A stretch of 64,000 nt of DNA, taken from assembly GCA_964016885.1 (NCBI GenBank), contig OZ024741.1, positions 25,740,044 to 25,804,043 of the forward strand, in the 5' to 3' direction. Of the stretch, positions 43,376 to 54,655 are shown piece after piece (position 1 is the stretch's first letter; each line of letters opens with the position of its first letter). The DNA is from Eledone cirrhosa (taxonomy: Eukaryota > Mollusca > Cephalopoda > Octopoda > Eledonidae). A program made the translations under genes and the position numbers. The notes under the pieces were generated by a model that made no database searches, had not been told where the DNA came from, and worked only from the letters and a program-made list of their open reading frames with translations.

Positions 43376-46300
43376 TCCAGCCCACACTGTAAATATGGTT
43401 GTGTAGGAGACACTGTAAAAAGCACCCAGCCCACACTGTAAATATGGTTGTGTAGGAGACACTGTAAAAAGCACCCAGCCCACACTGTAAATATGGTTGT
43501 GTAGGAGACACGGTAAAAAGCACCCAGCCCACACTGTAAATATGGTTGTGTAGGAGACACGGTAAAAAGCACCCAGCCCACACTGTAAATGTGGTTGTGT
43601 AGGAGACACGGTAAAAAGCACCCAACACATACTATAAATGTGGTTGTGTAGGAGACACGGTAAAAAGCACCCAGCCCACACTGTAAATGTGGTTGTGTAG
43701 GAGACACGGTAAAAAGCACCCAGCACATACTGTAAATGTGGTTGTGTAGGAGACACGGTAAAAAGCACCCAGCACAAACTGTAAATGTGGTTGTGTAGGA
43801 GACACTGTAAAAAGCACCCAGCACACACTGTAAATGTGGTTGTGTAGGAGACACGGTAAAAAGCACACAGCCCACACTGTAAATATGGTTGTGTAGGAGA
43901 CACGGTAAAAAGCACCCAGCCCACACTGTAAATATGGTTGTGTAGGAGACACGGTAAAAAGCACCCAGCCCACACTGTAAATATGGTTGTGAAGGAGACA
44001 CGGTAAAAAGCACCCAGCCCACACTGTAAATATGGTTGTGTAGGAGACACGGTAAAAAGCACCCAACACATACTGTAAATGTGGTTGTGTAGGAGACACG
44101 GTAAAAAGCACCCAACACATACTGTAAATGTGGTTGTGTAGGAGACACGGTAAAAAGCACCCAGCACACACTGTAAATGTGGTTGTGTAGGAGACACGGT
44201 AAAAAGCACCCAACACACACTGTAAATGTGGTTGTGTAGGAGACACGGTAAAAAGCCACCCAACACATACTGTAAATGTGGTTGTGTAGGAGACACGGTA
44301 AAAAGCACCCAACACACACTGTAAATGTGGTTGTGTAGGAGACACGGTAAAAAGCACCCAGCACATACTGTAAATGTGGTTGTGTAGGAGACACGGTAAA
44401 AAGCACCCAGCACACACTGTAAATGTGGTTGTGTAGGAGACACGGTAAAAAGCACCCAGCACACACTGTAAATGTGGTTGTGTAGGAGACACGGTAAAAA
44501 GCACCCAGCACACACTGTAAATGTGGTTGTGTAGTAGACACGGTAAAAAGCACCCAACACATACTGTAAATGTGGTTGTGTAGGAGACACGGTAAAAAGC
44601 ACCCAACACATACTGTAAATGTGGTTGTGTAGGAGACACGGTAAAAAGCACCCAGCACATACTGTAAATGTGGTTGTGTAGGAGACAGTAAAAAGCACCC
44701 AGCACACACTGTAAATGTGGTTGTGTAGGAGACACGGTAAAAAGCACCCAACACACACTGTAAATGTGGTTGTGTAGGAGACACGGTAAAAAGCACCCAA
44801 CACATACTGTAAATGTGGTTGTGTAGGAGACATGGTAAAAAGCACCCAGCACACACTGTAAATGTGGTTGTGTAGGAGACACGGTAAAAAGCACCCAGCA
44901 CACACTGTAAATGTGGTTGTGTAGGAGACATGGTAAAAAGCACCCAGCACACACTGTAAATGTGGTTGTGTAGGAGACACGGTAAAAAGCACCCAACACA
45001 CACTGTAAATGTGGTTGTGTAGGAGACACGGTAAAAAGCACCCAACACATACTGTAAATGTGGTTGTGTAGGAGACACGGTAAAAAGCACCCAACACACA
45101 CTGTAAATGTGGTTGTGTAGGAGACACGGTAAAAAGCACCCAGCACACACTGTAAATGTGGTTGTGTAGAAGACACGGTAAAAAGCACCCAGCACATACT
45201 GTAAATGTGGTTGTGTAGGAGACACGGTAAAAAGCACCCAACACACACTGTAAATGTGGTTGTGTAGGAGACAGTAAAAAGCACCCAACACACACTGTAA
45301 ATGTGGTTGTGCAGGAGACATGGTAAAAAGCACCCAGCACACACTGTAAATGTGGTTGTGTAGGAGACACTGTAAAAAGCACCCAGCACACACTGTAAAT
45401 GTGGTTGTGTAGGAGACACGGTAAAAAGCACCCAACACACACTGTAAATGTGCTTGTGTAGGAGACACGGTAAAAAGCACCCAACACACACTGTAAATGT
45501 GCTTGTGTAGGAGACACGGTAAAAAGCACCCAACACATACTGTAAATGTGGTTGTGTAGGAGACACGGTAAAAAGCACCCAACACACACTGTAAATGTGG
45601 TTGTGTAGGAGACACGGTAAAAAGCACCCAACACACACTGTAAATGTGCTTGTGTAGGAGACACGGTAAAAAGCACCCAGCACATACTGTAAATGTGGTT
45701 GTGTAGGAGACACGGTAAAAAGCACCCAACACACACTGTAAATGTGGTTGTGTAGGAGACACGGTAAAAAGCACCCAACACACACTGTAAATGTGGTTGT
45801 GTAGGAGACGCGGTAAAAAGCACCCAACACATACTGTAAATGTGGTTGTGTAGGAGACACGGTAAAAAGCACCCAACACACACTGTAAATGTGGTTGTGT
45901 AGGAGACACGGTAAAAAGCACCCAACACACACTGTAAATGTGGTTGTGTAGGAGACACGGTAAAAAGCACCCAGCACATACTGTAAATGTGGTTGTGTAG
46001 GAGACACAGTAAAAAGCACCCAGCACATACTGTAAATGTGGTTGTGTAGGAGACACTGTAAAAAGCACCCAACACACACTGTTAATGTGCTTGTGTAGGA
46101 GACACGGTAAAAAGCACCCAAGACATACTGTAAATGTGGTTGTGTAGGAGACACGGTAAAAAGCACCCAGCACATACTGTAAATGTGGTTGTGTAGGAGA
46201 CACGGTAAAAAGCACCCAACACACACTGTAAATGTGCTTGTGTAGGAGACACGGTAAAAAGCACCCAGCACATACTGTAAATGTGGTTGTGTAGGAGACA

Positions 46301-46533
46301 CGGTAAAAAGCACCCAACACACACTGTAAATGTGGTTGTGTAGGAGACACGGTAAAAAGCACCCAACACACACTGTAAATGTGCTTGTGTAGGAGACACG
46401 GTAAAAAGCACCCAGCACACACTGTAAATGTGGTTGTGTAGTAGACACGGTAAAAAGCACCCAACACATACTATAAATGTGGTTGTGTAGGAGACACGGT
46501 AAAAAGCACCCAGCACACACTGTAAATGTAGTT
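43376..46533 (+). repeat. 49-bp minisatellite, about 64 copies, from LINE 3'UTR
   Basis: Unit: GTAAATGTGGTTGTGTAGGA, GACACGGTAAAAAGCACCCA, ACACACACT. The same unit occurs two to four times in ordinary family C copies (4790-4935, 30620-30790, 55265-55330). The right end runs without a break into a family C end (GTTGGCATTAGGAAGGGCATC). The left dozen units carry the CCCACACTGTAAATATGG variant, while the rest have ACACACTGTAAATGTGG. No minus-strand frame meets a stop inside the unit. Because 49 is not a multiple of three, each frame cycles through all three readings, giving overlapping open frames of 930, 1,036 and 972 codons with the same 49-residue period. Three indel units shift phase (about 44256, 44684, 45272). 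Confidence 0.96.
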
Positions 46534-46690
46534 GGCATTAGGAAGGGCATCCAACCATAGACAACCAGCTAGAAAGCATGTTATATGAGGGAGACGTGGT
46601 CACCCGGCCCAACTTGCCTCTAATGGGACAAACCCGTCTAACCCATGCTAACATGGAAGATAGATGTTAAGCGATGATGATGAAATTTTT
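46534..46690 (+). mobile_element. Family C 3' end attached to the 49-bp array
   Basis: GGCATTAGGAAGGGCATCCA, AGACAACCAGCTAGAAAGC, CCGTCTAACCCATGCTAAC, ATGGAAGATAGATGTTAAGC and GATGATGATG tail. With the array it makes one plus-strand element whose 5' half has been replaced by the expansion. Confidence 0.85.
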
Positions 46691-46749
46691 CATGAAGGAA
46701 ATAAAACTTTTTTTTTTTCACTTAATAAATATAAAACCTCTATACACAA

Positions 46750-47354
46750 TATCTTCTTCTTCTCCTTCTTCTCCTTCTTCTTCTTCTCCTCCTCCTCCTT
46801 CTTCTTCTTCTCCTCCTTCTTCTCCTCCTTCTTCTCCTCCTTCTCCTCCTCCTCCGTCTTCTTCTTCTTCTTCTTCTATCATTAATACTTACACATACTT
46901 ATGTACACATTATTTACATATCTATCCATTCATAGAAGTTTCTTCCTCCTCCTGGTCCTAACCACCATTACCATCATCACCACCACCACCATTACCATCA
47001 TCACCACCACCATCTGCTGTCAGTAGTGACACTATATATATAGACATATACATGTAATGTGTTTTTCTGTTGCTAAGTAAATTCATTTCTCTTTTTTTTT
47101 TTCTATTTTACCTAAAGAGGAGAGCATTTAACTTTACACACACACTCTCTCTGTCTCTCTTTCTTTCTCTCTCTCTCTGTCTCTCTTTCTTTCTCACTCT
47201 CTCTTTCCCTCTCCTTCTCTCTCTCTCTCTCTCTCCATCTCTCTACCCCTCCCCTCTTCCCCTGTCATCCACCCCTATCTCTCCCCGTCACCCCACTGCC
47301 CCTGTCTTCTCATTCTCCTTCTCTATTGCTTCTCTCTCTCTCTCTCTCTCCCAT
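46750..47354. repeat. (CTT/CTC)n, (CCA/CAT)n and (CT)n tracts
   Basis: 46751-46880: CTTCTTCTCCTC arrays. 46948-47012: ACCACCATTACCATCATCACC twice. 47135-47352: polypyrimidine (CT)n with CTGTCTCTCTTTCTTTC units. No gene. Confidence 0.9.
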
Positions 47355-47514
47355 TAATGGAGTCAGGATATCATCTAAGTTTCTACTCGTTAGTTGTCAA
47401 TAATTAAGGCCTGTTCGTTAGCCAGTCTCGTGTTTCTTTCCACTGTGTCAATTATTTGGAAATAGATCAGAATTTTCTAAGCAGTGAATAAACTATACAA
47501 TGTCAATTGTAATG
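47355..47514. other. Short unique stretch
   Basis: No feature recognised. Confidence 0.5.
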
Positions 47515-47660
47515 TTATTGGTTATGGTGATGATGGTGATGATATTGGTAATAATGATGATGATGTTGGTGATGGTGATATTGATGATGATCATCATCAT
47601 ATTGCTTATGATATTGGTAATAATGATGATGTTGGTAATAATGATGATGATGATCAAGCC
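47515..47660. repeat. (GAT)n-rich tract
   Basis: GGTGATGATGGTGATGATAT and AATGATGATGATGTTGGTG units. ATATTG(C/G)T(T/A)ATGATATTGG spacing gives a loose 30-40-bp pattern. Confidence 0.85.
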
Positions 47661-47892
47661 TGTAATCATAGATCTGCTCAATTAGATCTAACCTTGGATT
47701 AAACAATAACAATAACAACTTCCTGTTAGGTTTCTGCAAGTGTATCAATGTAGGGGATCTGGTGAAGTGTGCGGGTGTGTATGCAGAATCTGCAGAAGTC
47801 CGGACTAATTGCCACGCAGTATTCAAACACAACCCTTTGGGATCTGAGTTCAAATTGTTGGAATCCTGTTAACCTTTCTCCTATTCTCTCCT
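47661..47892. other. Unique sequence left of the 20-bp array
   Basis: No repeat recognised. Overlapping short frames on both strands (47515-47853 minus, 47769-48089 plus) have no recognisable motif. Confidence 0.5.
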
Positions 47893-48036
47893 GTCAGATA
47901 TGGGGCCCCCCTGTCAGATGTGGGGCCCTCCTGTCAAATGTGGTGCCCTCCTGTCAAATGTGGTGCCCTCCTGTCAGATGTGGTGCCCTCCTGTCAGATG
48001 TGGGGCTCTCCTGTCAGATGTGGGGCCCTCCTGTCT
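47893..48036. repeat. 20-bp minisatellite, about 7 copies
   Basis: The unit CTGTCAGATGTGGGGCCCTC repeats with GGTGCCC, CAAATG and GGGCTCTC variants. Confidence 0.92.
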
Positions 48037-48114
48037 TGCATCATGAATCTGGTAAGGAAAATGTTAAGAGACTGTCATATTTCAATTGACACCCAGGAAC
48101 CAGTATAAGATTGG

Positions 48115-48117
<3 letters not shown>

Positions 48118-48158
<41 letters not shown>
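48118..48158. repeat. (TA)n microsatellite
   Basis: About 19 uninterrupted TA dinucleotides, just beyond the putative minus-strand polyadenylation signal at 48167-48172. Confidence 0.95.
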
Positions 48159-48160
<2 letters not shown>

Positions 48161-48401
48161 ATTATTTTTATTCACAGTTGTATAAATAACATTACAAATT
48201 ATTCACAATTTTTTCAGAATGAAAATATAAAATACAAATCTAAACATATATAATAAATATAATTAACTATTGCTAGGAACTTTACAAATATAACACACAA
48301 AAATATAGTATCAGAGTGAGAGAAAGAAAGAAGGAAAAAAGGAGGGGAAACTAAAACAAAAGAACCACCAAGTGTGACAATCAATCGCACATCATTCCCG
48401 G

Positions 48402-48587
48402 TCAACAGAAATTTTTGAGGCGAACCAACACTCTCGCAGTATTACCACGAATGATGGTGTGGCTAAGGCATTGAAACAACCAGGCACCCTCACAGGCATC
48501 ACCTGACACCTCAGTAAAACGAGTCACTAGTGATAAGAACTTCGCTGACTCGAGCCCAGCTCCACCAAATGTCTCAAACATCACAGG
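48402..48587 (-). CDS. Reverse-transcriptase-like C-terminus; possible terminal exon
   Basis: The minus frame reads PVMFETFGGAGLESAKFLSL to WLFQCLSHTIIRGNTARVL and stops at 48402-48404. The pattern FETFG-G, then W/F-L-x-Q-x-L-S-x-x-I-x-R-GN resembles C-termini of reverse-transcriptase-derived proteins that I recall from invertebrate genomes. Upstream on the minus strand TTCTGTATATTTTTCCAG precedes the reading, a good 3' splice site with the exon starting at 48587 in phase 0. Downstream, about 235 bp lead to an AATAAA (plus-strand TTTATT at 48167-48172). It could therefore be a terminal exon of a domesticated or ordinary gene, or simply a retroelement relic. No other exon was found. Confidence 0.4.
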   Translation of the reverse strand, partial: PVMFETFGGAGLESAKFLSLVTRFTEVSGDACEGAWLFQCLSHTIIRGNTARVLVRLKNFC

Positions 48588-49452
48588 CTGGAAAAATATA
48601 CAGAATTAACTCTTAGAATTATAGCATTGCTCAAATATTTTGGTCTTTGTATAAACTGGTGTAATATTGTTGATTACTCTTAATTACACACTCATTAACT
48701 AATTTTCTAAACCTTTATTGGTCATTTAGTGTATTTTAGGTGATACCTTAATGGGGATTATTTTGTCAACCATTTTGTAAGCTGCAATTAGGCCTCAAAT
48801 GTGAGTTGATAAGGGTAAAAAATTACCATATTTCCTGCCACGGAAGACACTGTTCTTTTCCCAAAATATATCTGGAAAATTTACCCCATGTCATGGAGTA
48901 TGAAGATTATATTAGAATTCATGTTAACCTTTTTCTTTCTAAAATTTAGTCACTCAAAATGGTGGGAGTTGGGGTGCCTATGATGTCATACTATAATAGT
49001 TGTTTTATTTATTTTTTATTTTTGTCCTGCTATTAGACTCTGAAAAATATATTGCAAGTGAGAGGTGTCAACTGTTTGTCATAATGGCTAAATACAGGAT
49101 CTGCCATCTAACATGCAGAGGAGCAGAAGATATCCAAATGCAAGGATTTGACCAACTGTTTCCTTTTTGTGGCAGTCACCTTAAACCCCTCTGGTGTGGT
49201 CAGTCCCCAGACTGCTGTTTTTCTCTGAAAAATCAGGAGAAATACATTCCATCTGAGGAAAGAACCCTAGGAGGTGGAATGGCTGATGCAGCGAGTATCG
49301 CTGGCTCTTCTCTGCTGTAATGCTGTTGCCATTTTGTATACAGGACACTGCCCAGTTTTATCCCTCCTTTTCAACTTCCCCTTTTTTTAATTTAATTTTT
49401 TCTCCCTCTTTTTTCTGTTTTTCTCTCTTCCTGTTTATTATTTTAACCCCTT
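48588..49452. other. Unique sequence with a homologue of the 31-bp array seed
   Basis: Mostly AT-rich. 49118-49216 (GAGGAGCAGAAGATATCC, CTGTTTCCTTTTTGTGGCAG, CCCCTCTGGTGTGG) aligns with 62126-62230, the sequence in which the 31-bp array begins, but here it is not expanded. No exon recognised. Confidence 0.55.
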
Positions 49453-49830
49453 TTAACCCTTTAGCTACCAACCTGGCCAAAACTGGCCCTGGTACTATGA
49501 GACAACACCACCCATTTTAAAGGTTTCCAATATAAATTAAAATCTTCCAACATAATTTTATATAAGAACTGCCTTTGTCATTAACACTTTCATTACCGTA
49601 TTTCTCATGAAAGATATTACCTATGATTTTCAAATCATTTTTGAAAATGAAGAATTTGGAGGGATTTAGTAAAATAACTTCTTTAATATTTACAAGGTGT
49701 TTGGAATGCAACTTAACAAAGGTTATTGCATAAAATTATGATTGAGGGTTTTTAAACATAAACACTTTAAAATGAACAGTTTTCTTTTTTTTTAATCATT
49801 GAACTTCAATTTGGCATCAAAATTCTTAAG
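49453..49830. mobile_element. MITE-M pair in inverted orientation
   Basis: 49453-49577 begins TTAACCCTTTAGCTACCAACC and runs to ATAATTTTATATAAGAACTG, then breaks off. 49582-49830 is an opposite-oriented relative (CATTAACACTTTCATTACCG, GGAGGGATTTAGTAAAATAA, TGCATAAAATTATGATTG, AATTTGGCATCAAAATTC). Confidence 0.6.
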
Positions 49831-49893
49831 TCCTTCCATCTGGCACCACAAGGAGATGGGGTTAGAGAGCCTTGTTAGATTATTATTATTATT

Positions 49894-50080
49894 AGGGTGG
49901 TGGATTGGCAGGATCAGTAGAGGGTCAGACGCCATGCTTTGCAGCATAGAGTTACAGCCCTTTATGATCTGAGTTCAAATCCCACTGAGGCTAACTTTGC
50001 CTTTCATCCTTACGGGGTCGATAAAATAAAGTACCAGTAATGCACTGGGTAATTGCTGGCCTTGTGCCAAAAGTAGAAAC
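49894..50080 (+). mobile_element. SINE-A, full length, plus strand
   Basis: The head GGTGGTGGATTGGCAGGATC, box B GTTCAAATC, body CGGGGTCGATAAAATAAAG and tail CCTTGTGCCAAAAGTAGAAAC are all present. This copy gives the natural 5'-3' order of the family. (ATT)n precedes it and AATTATTAGGG follows. Confidence 0.92.
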
Positions 50081-50087
50081 AATTATT

Positions 50088-50290
50088 AGGGTGGTGGATT
50101 GGCAGAATTGGTAGAGCATCAAACAACATGCTTAGTGTCATAAAGTTATGACCCCTTACATTCTAAGTTTAAATTCTGCTGAGGTTAGCTTTGCCTTTCA
50201 TCCTTATGGAGTTGATAAATAAAATACCAGTAATGCACTGGGTTCGATTTAATCAATTTCCCCTCCCCTTCAAAATGCTGGCCTTGTGCC
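50088..50290 (+). mobile_element. SINE-A, second tandem copy
   Basis: It starts seven bases after the first (AGGGTGGTGGATTGGCAG). It has the longer body with GGGTTCGATTTAATCAATTT and ends CTTGTGCC-(ATT)n. It is more diverged (B box AGTTTAAATTC), so the pair is probably two insertions at the same AT-rich site and not a duplication. Confidence 0.88.
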
Positions 50291-50707
50291 ATTATTATTA
50301 TTATTGCTGCTGTTGTTGTTGTATTTGATGGTTTTGTTTAATCAGTTAATTAGAATCTCATTTCAATTCTTCAGAGACTAAGTGATGTCTCGTTTCCTTG
50401 TCATTAATTAACATAAGTCTGTAATTAAGTTTGTGTTGTTAGTCAAATCTTCTCTTGTAATGGAGAATTGATGTTCCTTACAATGACATGTCTATTGTCT
50501 GCTGGGCTTTATCAGGAAATTACCTCCAGGGACTTCCACTCACTTCTATTATCTCTAACCCCTCCCCCCCTCTCTCTCTCTATATATATATATATATGTC
50601 ACTCACACTTAGACACACATATTCACTCTCCTGTTCTTATTTATTGTCTTCTCTCATTCACATCCTTATTTCTTATTGACCACACACATTTTCTCTCATA
50701 TATATAT

Positions 50708-50783
<76 letters not shown>

Positions 50784-51012
50784 AATAAGACTGTTTTTAC
50801 TCCAATCAGTGTACTAACCCTCAGCAAGAACCCTAAACCAAACACCGACCTGTACCTATAACTTCTTCCAAACCAAACCTCACCCCCCCCAAATTTGACA
50901 AATCAATCGCAGACCACCCATTCTTCCAACCCCGGCTTATGTAACCGGACCACAGCAGTCACCAAATGAGAAAGACAGCCGTTAAGTTGCAGCTGTCATA
51001 TTACGTAGTTTC
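50291..51012. other. Unique sequence with (TA)n and (CA)n
   Basis: (TA)n at 50580-50597 and 50698-50710, (CA)n of about 35 repeats at 50711-50780. Otherwise nothing recognised. Confidence 0.7.
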
Positions 51013-51300
51013 TATATAATAAAGCAGAATTGTTAGAAGGTCAGATATAATGCTTTGCTGTATTTGTTTTGGTTCTCTGCTCTCTGTGTTCAAATCATGC
51101 CATGGGCATCTTTGCCTTTTATCCTTTCAAGGTCTATAAAAAAGTACCAGTCTAGTACTGGGGTCAATCTTCCTCTATATCTCGTTCTCACTTCCATTCT
51201 CTCACTTTCTATCCTTCTCTGGAAGAAATCTGGTGTAGTTAGACCTGGAGAGGAGATGGGCTCTGCCAGGTTTTAAAATGTCCTAGAAACACTGTATGTC
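51013..51300 (+). mobile_element. SINE-G copy
   Basis: AGCAGAATTGTTAGAAGGTC, GTTCAAATCATGCC, TTTGCCTTTTATCCTTTCAA, AAAGTACCAGTCTAGTACTG, TCTGGAAGAAATCTGGTGTA and GATGGGCTCTGCCAGG. Collinear with 558-822 and better preserved. Confidence 0.7.
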
Positions 51301-52085
51301 ACTATGGCACCTCTACAACTCTCCCAGGAGTTACAGGACTGTATATATATATATATATATAAATTATGAGTAGGAAAAGCAAAACAGCAAAAAGTTACCT
51401 TATTTTACTTCAATGTCCTGACTGCAGTTTCACCGAGTGGTGTGCAGTTATTGTGCATCAATAGCTTATGTATATGTGTGTGTATCTTCTATAATTTTGT
51501 TATATATATAGTCAATTGTAAGCTACAGTAGAAGACACCTACCCAAGTTGTCATGCAACTAGGGTTGATTAAAAGCCTTGAAGGCAGTGCCCCAGTATGA
51601 CCACAGTTGAATAACTGAAATCGTTTAGGGCACACACACACATATATACATACATACACACATATGTAAGTAGAACAAACAGGACACTGTTACCATCAGA
51701 GAAAAAGCAATGCTCCATTTGTTGAAAAGGAGTTGGTATAAATTCCATAGAGTGCATCTAGAGATGAACCAGCATCAGAGGCAGCTAAGAGAGGAAAGAT
51801 GTGTGTGGTAGATGAAAATGTGTGAGCTGTAAATTTCATTTCATATAAACAGTTTGTTTATGATTGAGTCTGGTTTATAAACATTATCATTCATGTCTTC
51901 AAAACTTCTTTACATTTATGTATGTGTGTGTATATATGGATATGTGTAAGTATGTATATGAAAGCTGGTGTGAATGAATGTATGTGAGTACACAGACATA
52001 TGTACATGTTTATGTATATGTACTCTATGCTAACACACACATCAACATACAAATACATATACAATCAACCACCACCACCACCACT
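51301..52085. other. Unique sequence with minor TA/CA repeats
   Basis: (TA)n at 51342-51361; CACACACATATATACATACA at about 51632-51663; TATGTATGTGTGTG-type at 51917-51960. No gene recognised. Confidence 0.6.
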
Positions 52086-52471
52086 TTTATCATCATCATC
52101 ATTTAACATCTGCTATTCCTGCTAGCAAGGGTGGGTCTTCAGAGACCGAGACAGTACTGAAGTGGGTCTACTAACTTTCCAGACAGACCAGGTGTCTGCA
52201 TCTCACTTACAATCCTATGCTTTATTAAGTGCATTTCATTACCAGGGAGAAGTTTTCATGTCTTTGATACAACTGAAGGGTCTTCCCAACCCTTTGTTTG
52301 CCAAGTTTTCTATGGCTGGATGCCCTTCCTATCACCAACCACATTACAAAATGTACTGTGTGCATTTAGCAGGACATGGTTATCTGATCTGGCTTGTCTC
52401 GAAACGGGACAACTCATCTAACCGATGTTAGTGAGGAAAAATGGACGTTAAATGATGGCGATGATGATGAC

Positions 52472-52506
<35 letters not shown>

Positions 52507-52510
52507 CCAC
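52086..52510. repeat. Family V copy with inverted family C-like ends, then (GAT)n
   Basis: The left end CATCATCATCATTTAACATC and the right end GAAAAATGGACGTTAAATGATG are the same terminus in opposite orientation. The interior has family V blocks (TGTCTTTGATACAACTGAAG, TTCTATGGCTGGATGCCC). (GAT)n follows to 52506. Confidence 0.7.
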
Positions 52511-52857
52511 CACAAGAAACGTTGTTGGGTCATTGACACAACTGATTCCTCACAGTTTTTTCCTCTTGCCACCCAAGGCTGCTGTTGCTTCTTCTGTTGT
52601 ATAATAAATATTTGTATTAATTGTACTGTCTCATAATCTATTTCTCTCACTCTCCTCCCCCCCTCTCTCACTCTCCTCTCCCTCTCCACTCCTCTGTCTT
52701 CCCCTCCCTCTCTTTCTCTGACTGTCTCTCTCTGTCTGTGTGAATCTTGAAGTAGGTCAACATATCTTATCCTGGAGATCTTCTATAATTGCTACATTAA
52801 ACCATTAGAGAGAGATAGCCAAGTATTTGGGGGAAATAATACTACTACTAATAATAA
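52511..52857. other. Unique sequence with a CT-rich patch
   Basis: 52636-52738 is C/T-rich (CTCTCACTCTCCTC units). No exon recognised. Confidence 0.55.
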
Positions 52858-53000
52858 TGGTTTCTAATTTAGGCACAAGACCAGCAATTTGGAAGGAAGG
52901 GGAAGTCAATTAAATTGACCCCAGTGCATTACTGGTACTTTATGTTATTGACCCTGTAAGGATGAAAGGCAAAGTTAACCTTGGCAGGATTTTAACCCTG
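52858..53000 (-). mobile_element. SINE-A, head-truncated
   Basis: TTTCTAATTTAGGCACAAGA, GGGGAAGTCAATTAAATTG, ACTTTATGTTATTGACCCTG, AAGGCAAAGTTAACCTTGGC, ending near TTTTAACCCTGATGGG. The tRNA-like head is missing. Confidence 0.82.
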
Positions 53001-53169
53001 ATGGGATAATAATAATAATTTTATTTATTGACCACATTTAGGGGACAATACAAAGACGGGGACAATGGGGGTTTACAATAAAATTGAGTGAAAATATACA
53101 ATAACAAAACAATTTAATAATTTCTTTATTGGCCACTAGGGGCTAATAATAATGATAATAATAATAATT
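53001..53169. other. (AAT)n-flanked spacer
   Basis: Includes ATTTATTGACCACATTTAGG and TTCTTTATTGGCCACTAGGG, two similar phrases about 90 bp apart. No gene. Confidence 0.5.
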
Positions 53170-53382
53170 GTTTCTACTTTAGGCACAAGGCCAGCAATTT
53201 GAAGTGGAGGGGAAAGTCAATTAAATCAACCCCAGTGCATTACTGGTGCTTTATTTTATCAATCCCGTAAGGATGAAAGGCAAAGCTAACCTCAGCGGGA
53301 TTTGAACACAGAACATGAAGGCCCGTAACTATGCCACAAAGCATGTGGTCTAACGCTCTATCAATACTGCCAATCCACTGCC
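53170..53382 (-). mobile_element. SINE-A, full length, minus strand
   Basis: TTTCTACTTTAGGCACAAGG through ATCCCGTAAGGATGAAAGG and GGATTTGAACACAGAAC to ATACTGCCAATCCACTGCC. (AAT)n precedes it on the plus strand, which is its tail. Confidence 0.9.
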
Positions 53383-53403
53383 CTTTATTACTCTAATAAT
53401 AAT

Positions 53404-53590
53404 TGTTTCTACTTTTGGCACAAGGCCAGCAATTACCCAGTGCATTACTGGTACTTTATTTTATCGACCCCGTGAGGATGAAAGGCAAAGTTAACCTCGG
53501 CGGGATTTGAACTCAGAAGAGCAAGGGCCGTAACTCTATACGTCAAAGCATGGCGTCTGACCCTCTACCGATACTGTCAATCCACCGCCA
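53404..53590 (-). mobile_element. SINE-A, full length, minus strand
   Basis: TTTCTACTTTTGGCACAAGG through CGACCCCGTGAGGATGAAAG to ATACTGTCAATCCACCGCCA. It is the short-body form. It follows the previous copy after only about 20 bp. Confidence 0.92.
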
Positions 53591-54205
53591 TAAATAAATA
53601 ATAATAATAACAATATAGAACCACATAACAAGATAAAGGAAGGGGACTTGGAGTAACTGGGTGAGATCAACAACAATAATTTAGACACATTGATAAATAG
53701 ATGACAATAATAACAATAACAATAGTATTTTTTATTTTGTTACAAATGATTTAATTGGTATAAGGGTGAAATAGTTAGGTGGTGACATTTACAAGGACAA
53801 CTTATAAATGAGTTGTGGATGTGATATGAAACATGATACAGAGAAGCAATAAACAAATAAGTGCTTTCTAAAGAAAGTTTATATGAAGCATTGTGAAATA
53901 AATGTGGTTAGAATTGTTTTTGGAAAGCCAGTACGATGTTATGTAGAAATACATGAGTGAAAACTAGAGCAAAGTAAAGGAAAACAGTTTACACGTTACA
54001 TTATATATATATAGATACATAACGTATCTTTACCAAAACACAGCTACTGCACTTGCTATTAACTATTATGTGTGTATTCTGAACATTGAGATGCAGTTTC
54101 ATTACTGCAGCCTTATTGATTCATTGAGTGGGTGAGTCATGGCTGGAGATCATTGAAATAGCATCAGTGACTTTCGTAAACCCTGTATATATATATATAT
54201 ATATA
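53591..54205. other. AT-rich unique sequence
   Basis: (AAT)/(AAC)-rich at 53591-53730, (TA)n at 54185-54208. No exon or repeat otherwise recognised. Confidence 0.55.
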
Positions 54206-54258
54206 TATCATCATCATCATCATTTTACGTCCACTTTTCCCTGCTTGCAAGGGTGGGA
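54206..54258 (-). mobile_element. Family C end fragment between (TA)n runs
   Basis: ATCATCATCATCATCATTTTACGTCC and CCTGCTTGCAAGGGTGGG, with (TA)n on both sides. It is only the 3' terminus of the family. Confidence 0.75.
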
Positions 54259-54374
54259 TATATATATATATGTATATATATATATTTTGTGCTTAATAAT
54301 AATTCTATACAGTTGTGTTAAAAATATGACAACCTCCTTTGTATGGGCAAACTACATGTTAAATGCAACCAGTA

Positions 54375-54655
54375 TATACTGTCAAATGGTTGGTGATAGG
54401 AAGAGCATTCAGCTGTAAAATACCTGCCAAAAGAAGTGTTGGGAGGTTCCTTCAGTTGTTTCAAAGACATAACAGCCTCTCTTGTGCAAGTGTCACAATA
54501 AATTGCTCTTGGTAGAGGGCAGAGTCATGTGTAAGTACAGTGTACGACCAACCCATCTGAGATGTCAGTAGCCTTGCTAGAGTACTGATTTGATCTGTGA
54601 AAACCCATTGAACACTTACGAGCAGGGAAAGCAGACATTAAATGATGATGATCTT
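54375..54655 (+). repeat. Family V copy
   Basis: GTCAAATGGTTGGTGATAGG, AAGAGCATTCAGCTGTAAAA, CAAAGACATAACAGCCTCTC, TTGTGCAAGTGTCACAATAA, then CAGGGAAAGCAGACATTAAATGATGATG. Confidence 0.7.
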
